Part shown: one piece after another, positions 1-9,203 of the stretch | How the letters are laid out: the number at the start of each line of letters is the position of its first letter | Position numbering within the stretch: the first letter of the stretch is position 1 | Assembly (NCBI GenBank): GCA_026418155.1 | Contig: JAOABV010000004.1 | Span: 15,458 to 64,110 of the forward strand | Length of the DNA stretch: 48,653 bases | Reading direction: 5' to 3' | Source of the DNA: a candidate division WOR-3 bacterium | Lineage (GTDB): Bacteria; Hydrothermota; Tepidihabitantia; Tepidihabitantales; CAIPLT01 | Program-made: the position numbers and the translations under genes | Notes under the pieces: model-generated | What the model was told of the DNA's origin: nothing | Databases searched by the model: none | Seen by the model: only the letters and a program-made list of their open reading frames with translations

Positions 1-1736
1 TCTTAACAAAAGATAAATCCTATTGGCATCGGTTTCTCCATTATATCTTAATCTCTATATTTAGCCTACTTTTATTTTTTTCTTCTTCAGTTGAGGATTG
101 GATAAACAAGCAAAATTATCGTAATTACGAAGTACTCCTATCAACTAATACTATCTATAGTAACATCAAAGTTATTAGAAGAGAGGAACAGTATACTTTT
201 TTAATTGATGGAGTTCCAACACTTTTAACACCATATCCAGATATTAATTTTGTTGAGGATTATGTTCATTTTGCGTTATTGTCTCATCCTTCACCTAAAA
301 AGATATTACTTATTAGTGGAGGCATCGGCGGAGTTTTAAGTGAGATTTTGAAGCATCCGGTGGAGAGAGTCGATTATCTGGAATTAGACCCACATTTGAT
401 TGAAATTGCTAAAAAATTTCCTACAACATTAACCACTCAAGAATTGTCTGACCCAAGAGTTAAAACAATAAATATTGATGCTAGAGCATTTTTGCAAAAC
501 TGCCAAGAAAGATATGATGTGATTTTTATCAACTTTCTTTCGGCTTTAACCCTACAAATCAACCGATTTTTTACTAAAGAGTTTTATGCGGTCTGTAAAG
601 AAAAATTAAATCCTAATGGCATCTTAACAACTGTCTCACTTGGTTCTTTAAGTTATATTAATCCTCAGTTACGCAATGTAATAAATTTGCATATTACAAC
701 TGGCAAAAGTATTTTTCCGAAATTGATAGTCATACCAGGTGATTTTAATCTCTATTTAAGTTTTAATGCAGTTGATTCGATAAATAGGAATCATTCGCTA
801 ATATCTGAAACATTATTTCAAAGATTGCAAACACGACAGGTCCAGACACATTTGTTTAATTTGAATTATATCCGATATCGAACTAATGACTATTGGCAGG
901 ATTGGCTAAGAGAATCGCTTCAATCAAAAGACCAAAATCAAACTCTATTAAATCAAGACGGACATCCTGTTGGGTTGTTCTACAACTTAGTTTATTACAA
1001 CACAATTGCAAATCCATCTTTACAGACGATTTTATCAATTATAACTAAAATTAATTTGAAAATAGTCTTAATTTTGTTAATAGTAGTATTTATTGTGCTG
1101 TTATTTTTTACCAGACATTATCGTCATAAAGTTTTTTTGCCGATGACAATCTTTACGACAGGCATTTCAGCAATGATTTTTACGCTAATTTTTTCACTGG
1201 GATTTCAAGTTCGCTATGGTTATCTCTATTATCAAATAAGTATTCTTTTAACAATATTTATTTTAGGTGGTGTATTGGGTAGTTTAATTGGCTCTCGCAT
1301 CAACAACATAAAAGTTAAGTATCTACTTTATGCCGAACTATTGCTAATTGGTTTTATCATATTAATTATATTACTCCTCTATAATAGAACCTATCCTGTT
1401 TTTTTAAATTCGCAAATAGATTTTTATATTTCGCTTTTGATTGCTGGACTCTTTACTGGTATAGAATATCCCTTAGCGACTCGGATTTATCATCAGTTCA
1501 AATTGGCTATAATTAATTCTCAAGATGAATTTCTAAAGAAACGAGAGCGTATGGTATCAGAAACCGCGGGAAGTTTATATGCAGCAGATTTATTGGGTGG
1601 ATTTATTGGTGCAATTTTAATATCGGCGATCTTTATACCCATTCTTGGTATTTACCAAACTTTAGTTTTGTGTTTGGGGTTAAAAATTTTCAGTCTGCTG
1701 ATAGTATTGACAGGTAAACCTTTTTCTATAAAATAA
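1..1736 (+). CDS. Membrane-fused spermidine-synthase-like protein (5' end outside window)
   Basis: The frame is open from the left edge (first full codon at base 3) to the TAA at 1734-1736, so about 577 codons are visible and the true start lies upstream. The visible part begins with one hydrophobic helix. It is followed by the small beta domain typical of spermidine synthases (around VIRREEQYTFLIDG) and a Rossmann methyltransferase-like core. The core has a GGIGG glycine loop and the acidic strand end YLELD. The C-terminal third holds about six to seven membrane helices. This order matches the family of spermine/spermidine synthase domains fused to transporter-like membrane segments. Aminopropyl transfer is not proven, and many fused members have unknown substrates. 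The TTG at 279 is not a plausible start because it would cut off the beta domain. The next gene follows 55 bases downstream on the same strand. Confidence 0.8.
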   Translation, partial: LTKDKSYWHRFLHYILISIFSLLLFFSSSVEDWINKQNYRNYEVLLSTNTIYSNIKVIRREEQYTFLIDGVPTLLTPYPDINFVEDYVHFALLSHPSPKKILLISGGIGGVLSEILKHPVERVDYLELDPHLIEIAKKFPTTLTTQELSDPRVKTINIDARAFLQNCQERYDVIFINFLSALTLQINRFFTKEFYAVCKEKLNPNGILTTVSLGSLSYINPQLRNVINLHITTGKSIFPKLIVIPGDFNLYLSFNAVDSINRNHSLISETLFQRLQTRQVQTHLFNLNYIRYRTNDYWQDWLRESLQSKDQNQTLLNQDGHPVGLFYNLVYYNTIANPSLQTILSIITKINLKIVLILLIVVFIVLLFFTRHYRHKVFLPMTIFTTGISAMIFTLIFSLGFQVRYGYLYYQISILLTIFILGGVLGSLIGSRINNIKVKYLLYAELLLIGFIILIILLLYNRTYPVFLNSQIDFYISLLIAGLFTGIEYPLATRIYHQFKLAIINSQDEFLKKRERMVSETAGSLYAADLLGGFIGAILISAIFIPILGIYQTLVLCLGLKIFSLLIVLTGKPFSIK

Positions 1737-1791
1737 ACAATATAATAGAAAAAGTTGTGATAACACTTAATATAAGATTTAAGTTTTGATA

Positions 1792-3057
1792 ATGCTTAAA
1801 ATATTATTAACAATTTTTTATCTCGGACAGATTGCCGGGTCTACTCCGAGTACAACAACTCCATCCGAAGTAATTGGATTAGAATCACCAATTATTTCTG
1901 AAGAATATAAATTATTTCCCGGTGATGGTCTTTTAGTAACGATTACGGGTAAAAGCAATTATTCGTATCACGCAACAGTAACTTATGAGGGAAAAATAAC
2001 AATCAATCTTCCCGTTGGCTCCACTATTAGTGAACAGGGTTTAGTTATACCACGCTACGATGTAGTCAATACGGTTAAAGTCTCAGGTTTAACATTGAAA
2101 TCAGCGCAAGAAACATTATCTAATGTGTTTAATAATTATTTAAAATCAGTATCGGTAAAACTAACCCTGCTTTCAATGCGGCAAGGTGCGGTCTTTGTTA
2201 GCGGTGAAGTTCAAAGTCCTGGCGTCTATTATGTATCACCGGTTGAAAGAGTATCTCAGGTCATTAATAAAGCCGGTGGCATAACTCCTATTGGTTCAAA
2301 GGCGAATATCAAATTGGTTCGTCAAGGAAGTGAAAATCAAACAGTCGATTTGGATAGATTTGAACGAACCGGCGACTTAGCGAACAACCCTTTTATCGAA
2401 ACCGGCGACATTATAATCGTTCCTAAAGTTCAAGGAATAGTTACTGTTAAAGGTGCAGTATTTGGCCGAGGTGAAACGAAACTTAGACATTCAGTTTTAA
2501 CCACTGAGAAAGAGCGAATTTCTGAAGGTGTCTATGAGTTAAAACCAAATGACAGAATTTCTGATATGATAATTAAAGCCGGTGGGATTACTCCTTGGGC
2601 TGACCTGACCGCAGGTTATATTGAAAGATTGGACACGAATGGTAAACATCGGATGAAGATTCCGATTGATCTCTACAAAATAATTTTTGAGCAGGACTCA
2701 ACAAAAGACTTGATTATGCGCAATGGCGATATTTTAGTGATACCGCCCTTAAATACATTAGTTTATGTTCAAGGTGAAGTTAACCGACCTGGTTCCTTTC
2801 TATTTTCACCTAATCTTAAAAGCAGTGATTATATTGGACAGGCAGCTGGTCCAACCAATTATGCTAATATCCGAGGTGCGTATTTGCGTCGAGGTCAGAA
2901 GAAAATTTCTCTAAAAAAAGACCCTTTAGTTGAACCTGGTGATATAATATTTGTTCCCAGAACTACCTTCAAATGGTGGCAGGATTATGTTACTATTATC
3001 AGCGCCATCGCAATTCCGATTGCTACCGCATTACTTTATTTACGGGTTTCTCCATAA
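1792..3057 (+). CDS. SLBB-domain polysaccharide export protein (Wza-like)
   Basis: This 421-residue protein starts with a hydrophobic signal-like segment (MLKILLTIFYLG). A polysaccharide-export domain follows at about residues 35-130. Three SLBB-type beta-grasp repeats are seen, each built as V.GEV..PG.......S..I..AGG: about 132-180 (VFVSGEVQSPG), 220-285, and 325-372 (VYVQGEVNRPG). A C-terminal hydrophobic helix ends the protein (TIISAIAIPIATALLYL). Family members form the outer-membrane or periplasmic channel for capsule or exopolysaccharide export. The C-terminal helix fits the helix that in Wza crosses the outer membrane, but no polymerase or Wzc-like kinase is nearby. An in-frame TTG at 1786 is possible. 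The ATG at 1792 is preferred because it begins directly at the signal segment; no clear ribosome-binding site precedes either. Confidence 0.85.
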   Translation: MLKILLTIFYLGQIAGSTPSTTTPSEVIGLESPIISEEYKLFPGDGLLVTITGKSNYSYHATVTYEGKITINLPVGSTISEQGLVIPRYDVVNTVKVSGLTLKSAQETLSNVFNNYLKSVSVKLTLLSMRQGAVFVSGEVQSPGVYYVSPVERVSQVINKAGGITPIGSKANIKLVRQGSENQTVDLDRFERTGDLANNPFIETGDIIIVPKVQGIVTVKGAVFGRGETKLRHSVLTTEKERISEGVYELKPNDRISDMIIKAGGITPWADLTAGYIERLDTNGKHRMKIPIDLYKIIFEQDSTKDLIMRNGDILVIPPLNTLVYVQGEVNRPGSFLFSPNLKSSDYIGQAAGPTNYANIRGAYLRRGQKKISLKKDPLVEPGDIIFVPRTTFKWWQDYVTIISAIAIPIATALLYLRVSP

Positions 3058-3070
3058 ATTGTCATTTGTT

Positions 3071-3170
3071 AGTTATATAAAGTTCTCTTCTATTATATAA
3101 AGTTTTCTTCTGCTATATAATGTTCTCTTCGGTTATATAAAGTTCTCTTCGGTTATATAAAGTTCTCTTC
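3071..3170. repeat. Five-copy 20-bp tandem repeat across a stop codon
   Basis: Five consecutive 20-base units with consensus GGTTATATAAAGTTCTCTTC start at 3071, 3091, 3111, 3131 and 3151. The last two are identical and the first three differ at one to four positions. The minus-strand gene that ends at 3133 runs through the last two units and uses the TAA built into one of them. Because 20 is not a multiple of three, each added or lost unit changes the C-terminal residues. No spacers separate the units, so this is not a CRISPR array. Confidence 0.95.
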
Positions 3171-4017
3171 TTCGGGCCTCTAATAATTCTGTCTTTTTCC
3201 CTAAAAATTCTGCCGCCGTTATTAATTTGATTTCTCGGTTAACATTAGTCCGTCGTAGTAAATCCCGTACTTCCTTATAATAAATTTGGTAATTTAAATC
3301 TCGGGTCAAATGATGGTCAATAATAAAAATTTTTGCCTCGGTCTCTTTTATTATTCTTGCCATATTCGCTACCGATTTTTGCCAAGTGCTATCAGAATAA
3401 CGATAACCTTTAAGATATAGAGAAGGACCGTCACAGATAATAATGTCAGGATTATTTTGGATAATAAAAGACAAATGGCTCTCATCAGGAATACCACATA
3501 CATCTGAGGTAAAAAGTAATTTCTCAATTGTATCATCAATTAAAACCTCAATCACATAACCTAAATGATGTGATGTTCCATGATATACTGCTTTAGAGCA
3601 GAAAATTTTAGTCTTATTAAAATAAAAACTTCCCTCTTCTGCAATCTCAATTTTTTTAGTCTTAGAACTGACTCGTTTTAGGAATACTTGAGCACGCTCT
3701 TTTTGACTGAAATTAATATTTTCTGTAGGGTGTTTTACAATAAGAAATTTATCTTGAAATAATTCGGGAAAATCTGGATTGTGATGGTCATAATGATAAT
3801 GAGTAACAATAATAACATCGCAGTTTTGAGCAAAATTAATAATCTGCTGCCAATGTTCATCTCTTCTTTTTATTTCGACAGGATGAGGGGCTAAATTGTA
3901 ACGAAGCGGGGCTAAACGAACTGAAGGGTCGATAAATATTTTTACATCATCTGTTTCAATATAAGTTGCCATTGCTCTTGTGCCTAAACTATCAAAGGCA
4001 ACAGGTATAATCTTCAT
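3133..4017 (-). CDS. UPF0282-family MBL-fold metallo-hydrolase
   Basis: This 294-residue protein has the metallo-beta-lactamase signature THYHYDHH at about residues 72-79. Later ligand-type motifs are TSDVCG, DGPSLYLKGY and DHHLTRD. The N-terminus (SLGTRAMATYIETDDVKIFIDP, split by family memory into SLG.R.MAT and ETDDVKI.IDP) and the stretch RYNLAPHP are what I recall as diagnostic of UPF0282, a family described mostly from archaea. The substrate is unknown; the fold binds two metals and hydrolyses esters, phosphodiesters or lactams. The last dozen residues are encoded by the 20-bp tandem repeat that follows, so the tail is probably not functional. The gene stands alone between a plus-strand exporter and a long non-coding tract. 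Confidence 0.75.
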   Translation of the reverse strand: MKIIPVAFDSLGTRAMATYIETDDVKIFIDPSVRLAPLRYNLAPHPVEIKRRDEHWQQIINFAQNCDVIIVTHYHYDHHNPDFPELFQDKFLIVKHPTENINFSQKERAQVFLKRVSSKTKKIEIAEEGSFYFNKTKIFCSKAVYHGTSHHLGYVIEVLIDDTIEKLLFTSDVCGIPDESHLSFIIQNNPDIIICDGPSLYLKGYRYSDSTWQKSVANMARIIKETEAKIFIIDHHLTRDLNYQIYYKEVRDLLRRTNVNREIKLITAAEFLGKKTELLEARRRELYITEENFI

Positions 4018-4743
4018 AATGATGCTGTGCTGAAAAATATTTGAAGAAATGTCATTAGCATATTACTGATGGTTCTTCGAGTCTAAGAAATGTACGCGTT
4101 TTCTTCAACACAACTTATATTGATAATTAAGAAAGAATACATTTAATATTGGATAATAAAAATGCCACTGATACACAATTTTATTATTAAGTGTTGAAGA
4201 ACATTTTCCGTCAAGTGTCAAAAGGACGAATCAGAATTAAAATTGCTGAAAGCATTTTCTATTTGCATTGTATTTAAACATTATTATGTGATATATCCAC
4301 AAAATTTTTACTTTTTATTATATGGAAAAATATAATGATGTCTACAATTTTAATCAATATGATAATCTCAATCAAGAATTCTTTTATATTGCACCGCTAT
4401 GAAAAAGTAATTTTTACTGATTACCCGCGGCAAACATTCAAACAAAATTTCTGTCTAATTTAACATCAGATTTTCTGACAGTCTTTCTTTTAATTTATTT
4501 CATAGACTACTTATTAAATAAGAAAAGATATCTTTTAGCAGAGAAGGTAAGAGTAGAAGGTTTTTGTTCAAAAGAGAATAGATTATAAGAGATACAGATA
4601 GACGATTTGGGCTAACCGAAAAGCGACTCTCTCTGCGGTATACCAGATAGGATAGATTTTGCCGTATGTTATGATTTGGCTAAGATAGGGTCAGGCCTAC
4701 CCTAGCCCCCCTACTGCTCCCCTACGCCAAGTTATGAAGTTTA
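4018..4743. other. Gene-free AT-rich tract upstream of the UPF0282 gene
   Basis: I see no credible ORF here on either strand. The right half (about 4440-4735) is a degenerate copy of a dispersed element also present near 40640-40925. Part of the minus strand there resembles the translation of a short ORF in the other copy but is broken by stop codons. A C-rich patch (CTACCCTAGCCCC) at 4697-4710 is shared with the second copy. No good promoter for the UPF0282 gene was recognised. Confidence 0.6.
4440..4735 (+). repeat. Degenerate dispersed element, copy A
   Basis: The core (4498-4539) matches 40710-40750 at about 34 of 40 positions, around TTAAATAAG.AAAGATAT. Weaker similarity extends upstream (AGATTTTCTGACAGTC against AAATTTTCGGTCATAC). 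It extends downstream to the shared C-rich patch CTACCCTAGCCCC, which lies about 185 bases away in this copy and about 175 in the other. Both copies sit in gaps, in the same orientation and upstream of a secreted-protein region. Boundaries are approximate because they were aligned by eye. Confidence 0.6.
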
Positions 4744-4810
4744 CTAAAAAGGCAAGGGGGCGAAACTTCGCCCCCTTAGTTTTAGGTCTGGCATCTTTTT
4801 GATGCCAGAC
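4744..4810 (-). terminator. Double-hairpin terminator for the 4821-8957 gene
   Basis: Read on the minus strand just past the stop codon, the first hairpin is GTCTGGCATC / GATGCCAGAC (4786-4810, 10 bp, loop of 5). The second is AAGGGGGCGA / TCGCCCCCTT (4754-4777, 10 bp, loop AGTT). The second is followed by GCCTTTTT, the pattern of a Rho-independent terminator. Both stems are perfect and unusually GC-rich for this DNA. Confidence 0.85.
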
Positions 4811-4820
4811 AAATTCTATT

Positions 4821-7800
4821 TTATTGGACGATGAGTTTAACTTCACAGGAGTTTGTTGCATCTTTATACTTCAAAAAGTAGATACCATTAGCAAGATTCT
4901 TAGCATTCAGTGTAGTTGTGTATGAACCAGCCTTGTGATGTTCGTCAGTTATGGTTTCAACCAGACGACCTGATGCATTGTAGAGTTTGATTGAGACTTT
5001 GCTCGAATTTGGCACATTGTATTTAATCGTGGTCAGTTTGTTAAATGGATTTGGTGTTGCATCAAATTTGAAGTTGAGAGCGCCTGTAATATCTGAAGTC
5101 ATAACTGCAGTTTGGGTTGTAGCAACTGACGCTGTTGCTAATTCAGCATAGATTGGTCCGTATCTCATCACTTCTAAGGTATTATTGCCTTTTAAGAGAT
5201 AGACATAGTTATTGCCATAGGCCAAAGCAGCACCAGTCTTAGGAGTTCCTTTTTTACCAAGCACGCCTTTGGGAATAGTTTCCAGACCAATCCAAGTGCC
5301 TTTGCCAGGTTCATATTTCCAAAAGTCCTGAGCACCACCGCCTTTAATCGCATAGATTGTTGAACCGTTCGTTGCCATTGCACCACCATCTTTGACTATC
5401 GCTTTCTTTGTTAATCTCGGATGGAAGAGAGGTATCGTCTCTTTTTCAAACCAATTTGTGCCATCAAATGCATGGAAATAGTTATGTTTGCCACCACCTT
5501 TTAAGACATAAACTCTATCACCAAGCGCTATAATGCAACTACCATCTTTATAAGGTTTGCCATCAGGTGCTGTGGGTGCTTTAAGTAGTGTGGTCCAAGT
5601 CTTATTTGTTGTATTATAGGCAAAGAAGTTATCAAATTCTGGCTTTAATCCGCCGACTAAGACATAGAGCAGACCATCTTTATAGGTTAGTGCGGTTCCG
5701 CCTTTGGCACCTTTGAGTGAAGGTAGCCAGTTTTCAAAATACCAGTGTCCGTCATTCAGATTATATCTCCAAAGTTCAAATGTGCCATTACCTTTAGTCG
5801 CATAGATTGTGCTTGCGCCATCCCAACAGAGTGCTGCACCTTTGCCGGGAACCTTTTTGTTATATTTGGAACTATCAGTCACAGGATATTTTAAGCCAAA
5901 GCCAATGGTCTCAACCTCAGTCCAGGAAGGTTCAACATATTTTACGAACTTTTTAGACTTATTACCAGGGAAAGCATAAAGAACAGCAGATTTGGTTTCC
6001 ACTGCAGTCATTGCGCCACCGGCTTTGACGCCTTTACCAGGTGCTGGTTCAATGATATTTGCAATCCAAGACCAAGTTGCTGCTGGTGCTTCAATAACAT
6101 TGAAACTACCTGCAGGTGCGGAATTATTATTAGGATTAGCATCTCCCGGTAATGCAGTCCAAGCATTAGTTGTGAATTCGCCTAAAGTAGTTGCATTATA
6201 TAAATCAAATTCCACAGTATCAATTTGGCCAACATCTAAAGTGACCCAGGCAGTATCTACATATTCGCCGTCTTTAGCACTTCCAATTTCAAATACAACA
6301 GGGAATGAACCAGTTGCGACACCATAGTTTTGAACGACAACTTTGGGTCTAACCGAACTACCTCGATAGACATTACCAATTGGAGCAAGAATTGCAGTTG
6401 CGCCAACATCAAATACCGGCTTATAGAAATCGTTCCAAACTCTCGGTAATAATTGGAAAGTATCTTTATAAGCCGAGAGATTGCCGATAATTGATATTGT
6501 ATCAATGGGAATAGTTTGGCCGATAATTTCAGTTGCGCTGGCATCAATTCTTATGCGCACAGAATCAGTTTCATCGTTATTATAAGCCCAATAATTAGTT
6601 GAGCCGGCAAATGTGCCAGTAGTTTTGAAGTGTAAATCATTAATTCTGATTAAACATCCTTCGTAATCTTCAATTACACCAGAAATTGTTCTCAGAGTTG
6701 TACAAGGCAAAGGTCGATTGTTGGCATAAACTCGAACATCGCCATTAAGGTTATAACCAGCGTCGATTTCAGTTAGGGTAAACCATTCTTTAATAATACC
6801 GATGACGCTAACACTATCACCAATATTTAGTTTTGGTAAGGAATCTTGAAACCGGCGGTAAACATAAAGTTCATTGCGAGCACCACCGGGTCTTTGGGCA
6901 ATAAAGAACCGCGAGCCAAAAGTACCAGTCACAATACCTTTGGTGTGGACGTATTTCAGTGTCTCGGGTGAAGATGCACCGGTGCCTTGAATTTGGTCAA
7001 TAGTTAGTTCAAATGGAATTGTGTAGCGAGAAATTCCTGAAATAGTTGTGTATCCGTCTCCATCAGTTGCGTGAATTTTATAAAAGATGGTATCGCCTTG
7101 GGATTTGAATGCTGGAATGGTATAAGTAAAGATTGAATCGCTGGGATTATAACCAGTCTTTAGCACATAGTTCCAGGTAGTTTGAGTATTGACTGCATAG
7201 AATAGAGTATCAGCAATATTGGCTAAAGGAGTCTGCGGGTCATATATTTTTGCCGTGACAGTTACGATTTCACCTGATAAAGGAATTCTCGGAGTTCGAG
7301 TAATCTGAGTAATAATAGGTTCATTTGGAATATCTAAACAGGTGCTATCACCAGCATTAACTGTCCACGGACCAGGAATTTCAGTATAAAATGGCAGAAT
7401 TGCATTAGTTGTTCTATTTCTAACTTGTAAAGAATCAATAATGCCAGATTTCACTGCCATTCTAATATAGCCAGCATTACTGGAATTATAGCCTTCGTCA
7501 ATATTATTATTTTCTGTAGCATAGGCACCGACAACCTCATTACCTTGGTAAGCCAAAACAACGACATTTTCCCGAGCCGGACCACCATTATATTCGTAAA
7601 TATGTCCATAGAGCCAACCACCATCACCTGAAGTCGTCATATTTAAAATCTTAATTGGCAAGGTATCCGAATCATAATTTTGTTCAGCAACAATGTGTCG
7701 CACTCTTAAACATAAGAAGGTATCAACAGGAATGGTTGGTCGTGCTTTCATAAAGACCCAGAATTTAGTTGTATCATCGACCCCACTACAGAATATTTTA

Positions 7801-8957
7801 GATAGACTTGTCCAAGCAGCACCATCATCTGCCCAATTATTACCATTAATGTTCCAGGTTAAACCTCTTCCGCCAATTCTTCCTTTATAATAAAATGAGT
7901 CATTAGCCGCTCCAGGCTTTATTCCAGCATAAAATGCAAAAGGTGTGCCGGTACCTGGTGTTCCTGTAGTTGCACCACCTTGAACATATCTTGGTCTTGT
8001 TATTATTCTCACACGTGGTGGAACAATTACATTATAAGAATATGCTAGAGTTCGAGTCGAAGCCCCTGAATCGTCTTTTGCCCAAACATAATAATAGACT
8101 TTGCTTCCGTTAGGGACTCCGGGAATTGTGTAATAGAATGTAGAATCAGTTTTTGTGCTATCATGATAAACTCTAATCCATGTTGAACTGTCGTTGATTG
8201 CATAATATAAACTATCCACGATATTCGCTAAGGGGCAATAGTCATCATAAATTTTTGCCTTAACTACAACCGCTTGATTTGGTGCTGGTGTTGTTGGTAT
8301 CCTTGTCACACTAAAGATAGTCGGCGGTTGATTTGGTTGTAATATTTCTTGGTTAAAAACATAAATTGAGTCAATATTGAAATAACGGTTTGTCCCTCCA
8401 GATGGTTCAGCATAATTATCGTAATAAATCCAACGAATATTGACACTGTTCTGCCCATTAAAAGGAGTTAAATCACAAGTTAATTTATATCCGGTATCTC
8501 TTACCGCAGTCTGCCGTAAATTATAAATATAATTGCTGTCCAATACCAGAACAGGTGTCCAATTTAAGCCGTTGGTTGAGACTTCAATTTTGATAGTATC
8601 AAGTCTTGTATAAAGTCCATATGCACTACCAGAACCAGGACAACGGAAATAAAAACTTAAAGATTCAACACTTGGAGATGAAAAATTAAGTGTTGGAGAG
8701 ACAAGATAACTTGTTCCTTGAGTATTACCGCCTGATTGTCCATAAAAAATAGCAACTCCAGCGGATGCACCACTACGAAATACCTGGCCTGAAGTTCTTC
8801 TAACCCAGTTCTGAGCCGTTCCAGTTTGACCATTTGTCCAATCTGTCGGCGGAAATGTTGAAGATTCGAAATCTTGATAAAGTAATGTTGCGCCCAAAGC
8901 GATTTGAAGACTAATTAATAGCAATGCGATACTTATGGTTTTTATTTTTTTACTCAT
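4821..8957 (-). CDS. Large secreted multi-domain protein with kelch-like repeats and type A sorting domain
   Basis: The start is set at the ATG at 8957 (1378 residues). It is preceded by GGAGGT eight bases upstream and opens directly into a signal peptide (MSKKIKTISIALLLISLQIA); a 54-codon upstream extension is leader RNA. Domains in order, by residue: a choice-of-anchor-J/MAM-like jelly roll, 25-205 (LLYQDFESSTFPP); an Ig-like domain, 211-300; a second related Ig-like domain, about 542-640; an OB-fold-like domain, 655-760; a CARDB-like domain from about 846; six kelch-like strands, about 960-1270, recurring as G-[GAT]-A-[ML]...IYA.KG; and a C-terminal sorting domain from about 1295 (PNPFNKLTTIKYNVP...GRLV...NGIYFLKY). 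It is probably exported and then anchored or released through that domain. The function is unknown; adhesion or glycan binding is an inference. A double hairpin terminates it. Confidence 0.85.
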   Translation of the reverse strand: MSKKIKTISIALLLISLQIALGATLLYQDFESSTFPPTDWTNGQTGTAQNWVRRTSGQVFRSGASAGVAIFYGQSGGNTQGTSYLVSPTLNFSSPSVESLSFYFRCPGSGSAYGLYTRLDTIKIEVSTNGLNWTPVLVLDSNYIYNLRQTAVRDTGYKLTCDLTPFNGQNSVNIRWIYYDNYAEPSGGTNRYFNIDSIYVFNQEILQPNQPPTIFSVTRIPTTPAPNQAVVVKAKIYDDYCPLANIVDSLYYAINDSSTWIRVYHDSTKTDSTFYYTIPGVPNGSKVYYYVWAKDDSGASTRTLAYSYNVIVPPRVRIITRPRYVQGGATTGTPGTGTPFAFYAGIKPGAANDSFYYKGRIGGRGLTWNINGNNWADDGAAWTSLSKIFCSGVDDTTKFWVFMKARPTIPVDTFLCLRVRHIVAEQNYDSDTLPIKILNMTTSGDGGWLYGHIYEYNGGPARENVVVLAYQGNEVVGAYATENNNIDEGYNSSNAGYIRMAVKSGIIDSLQVRNRTTNAILPFYTEIPGPWTVNAGDSTCLDIPNEPIITQITRTPRIPLSGEIVTVTAKIYDPQTPLANIADTLFYAVNTQTTWNYVLKTGYNPSDSIFTYTIPAFKSQGDTIFYKIHATDGDGYTTISGISRYTIPFELTIDQIQGTGASSPETLKYVHTKGIVTGTFGSRFFIAQRPGGARNELYVYRRFQDSLPKLNIGDSVSVIGIIKEWFTLTEIDAGYNLNGDVRVYANNRPLPCTTLRTISGVIEDYEGCLIRINDLHFKTTGTFAGSTNYWAYNNDETDSVRIRIDASATEIIGQTIPIDTISIIGNLSAYKDTFQLLPRVWNDFYKPVFDVGATAILAPIGNVYRGSSVRPKVVVQNYGVATGSFPVVFEIGSAKDGEYVDTAWVTLDVGQIDTVEFDLYNATTLGEFTTNAWTALPGDANPNNNSAPAGSFNVIEAPAATWSWIANIIEPAPGKGVKAGGAMTAVETKSAVLYAFPGNKSKKFVKYVEPSWTEVETIGFGLKYPVTDSSKYNKKVPGKGAALCWDGASTIYATKGNGTFELWRYNLNDGHWYFENWLPSLKGAKGGTALTYKDGLLYVLVGGLKPEFDNFFAYNTTNKTWTTLLKAPTAPDGKPYKDGSCIIALGDRVYVLKGGGKHNYFHAFDGTNWFEKETIPLFHPRLTKKAIVKDGGAMATNGSTIYAIKGGGAQDFWKYEPGKGTWIGLETIPKGVLGKKGTPKTGAALAYGNNYVYLLKGNNTLEVMRYGPIYAELATASVATTQTAVMTSDITGALNFKFDATPNPFNKLTTIKYNVPNSSKVSIKLYNASGRLVETITDEHHKAGSYTTTLNAKNLANGIYFLKYKDATNSCEVKLIVQ

Positions 8958-8983
8958 TTTTAGATACCTCCAGATACTACTTT

Positions 8984-9061
8984 TGCATTCTGCGAAATGC
9001 ATTTGCTCAGATGGTTTAAACTGTTTTACGAGGTTTTCGGCTACCATCTTTAACCGAAAAC
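8984..9061 (-). promoter_or_regulatory. Structured 5' leader: candidate H-type pseudoknot plus hairpin
   Basis: On the minus strand upstream of the ATG at 8957, stem 1 is GTTTTCGG (9061-9054) with CCGAAAAC (9040-9033). Its loop contains AGATGGT (9049-9043), which pairs perfectly with ACCATCT at 9015-9009. The order S1-L1(TTAA)-S2-L2(AG)-S1'-L3(17 nt, A-rich)-S2' is the geometry of an H-type pseudoknot, with 8 and 7 perfect pairs. A further perfect hairpin, TGCATT-TCGCAG-AATGCA (9001-8984), follows before the Shine-Dalgarno site. It matches no riboswitch class I can name. Confidence 0.5.
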
Positions 9062-9203
9062 ACAGATTAATATGATGGTTGTTTAGATTATAATTAAAAC
9101 TTTTTTTATATTTATACATCGAGTTAATTTTATTTACCCGATGTTAATTTTATATAAACGAATTGTTAAATTTCTGTTAAGTTTTAGTTATTCTTTCAAT
9201 TAC

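Noticed and set aside
1786-1791. TTG start for the SLBB export protein
   Set aside because: The ATG two codons later starts the signal segment equally well and ATG is the stronger start codon.
3071-3170. Possible CRISPR array
   Set aside because: Units are contiguous with no spacers and no cas genes are in the window; it is a simple tandem repeat.
5992-6327. 111-codon plus-strand ORF
   Set aside because: It is the antisense shadow of the large secreted protein, which has clear domains through this stretch.
8958-9119. 54-codon N-terminal extension of the large secreted protein
   Set aside because: A strong GGAGGT site and signal peptide place the start at 8957; the upstream codons are leader RNA that contains the pseudoknot pairing.
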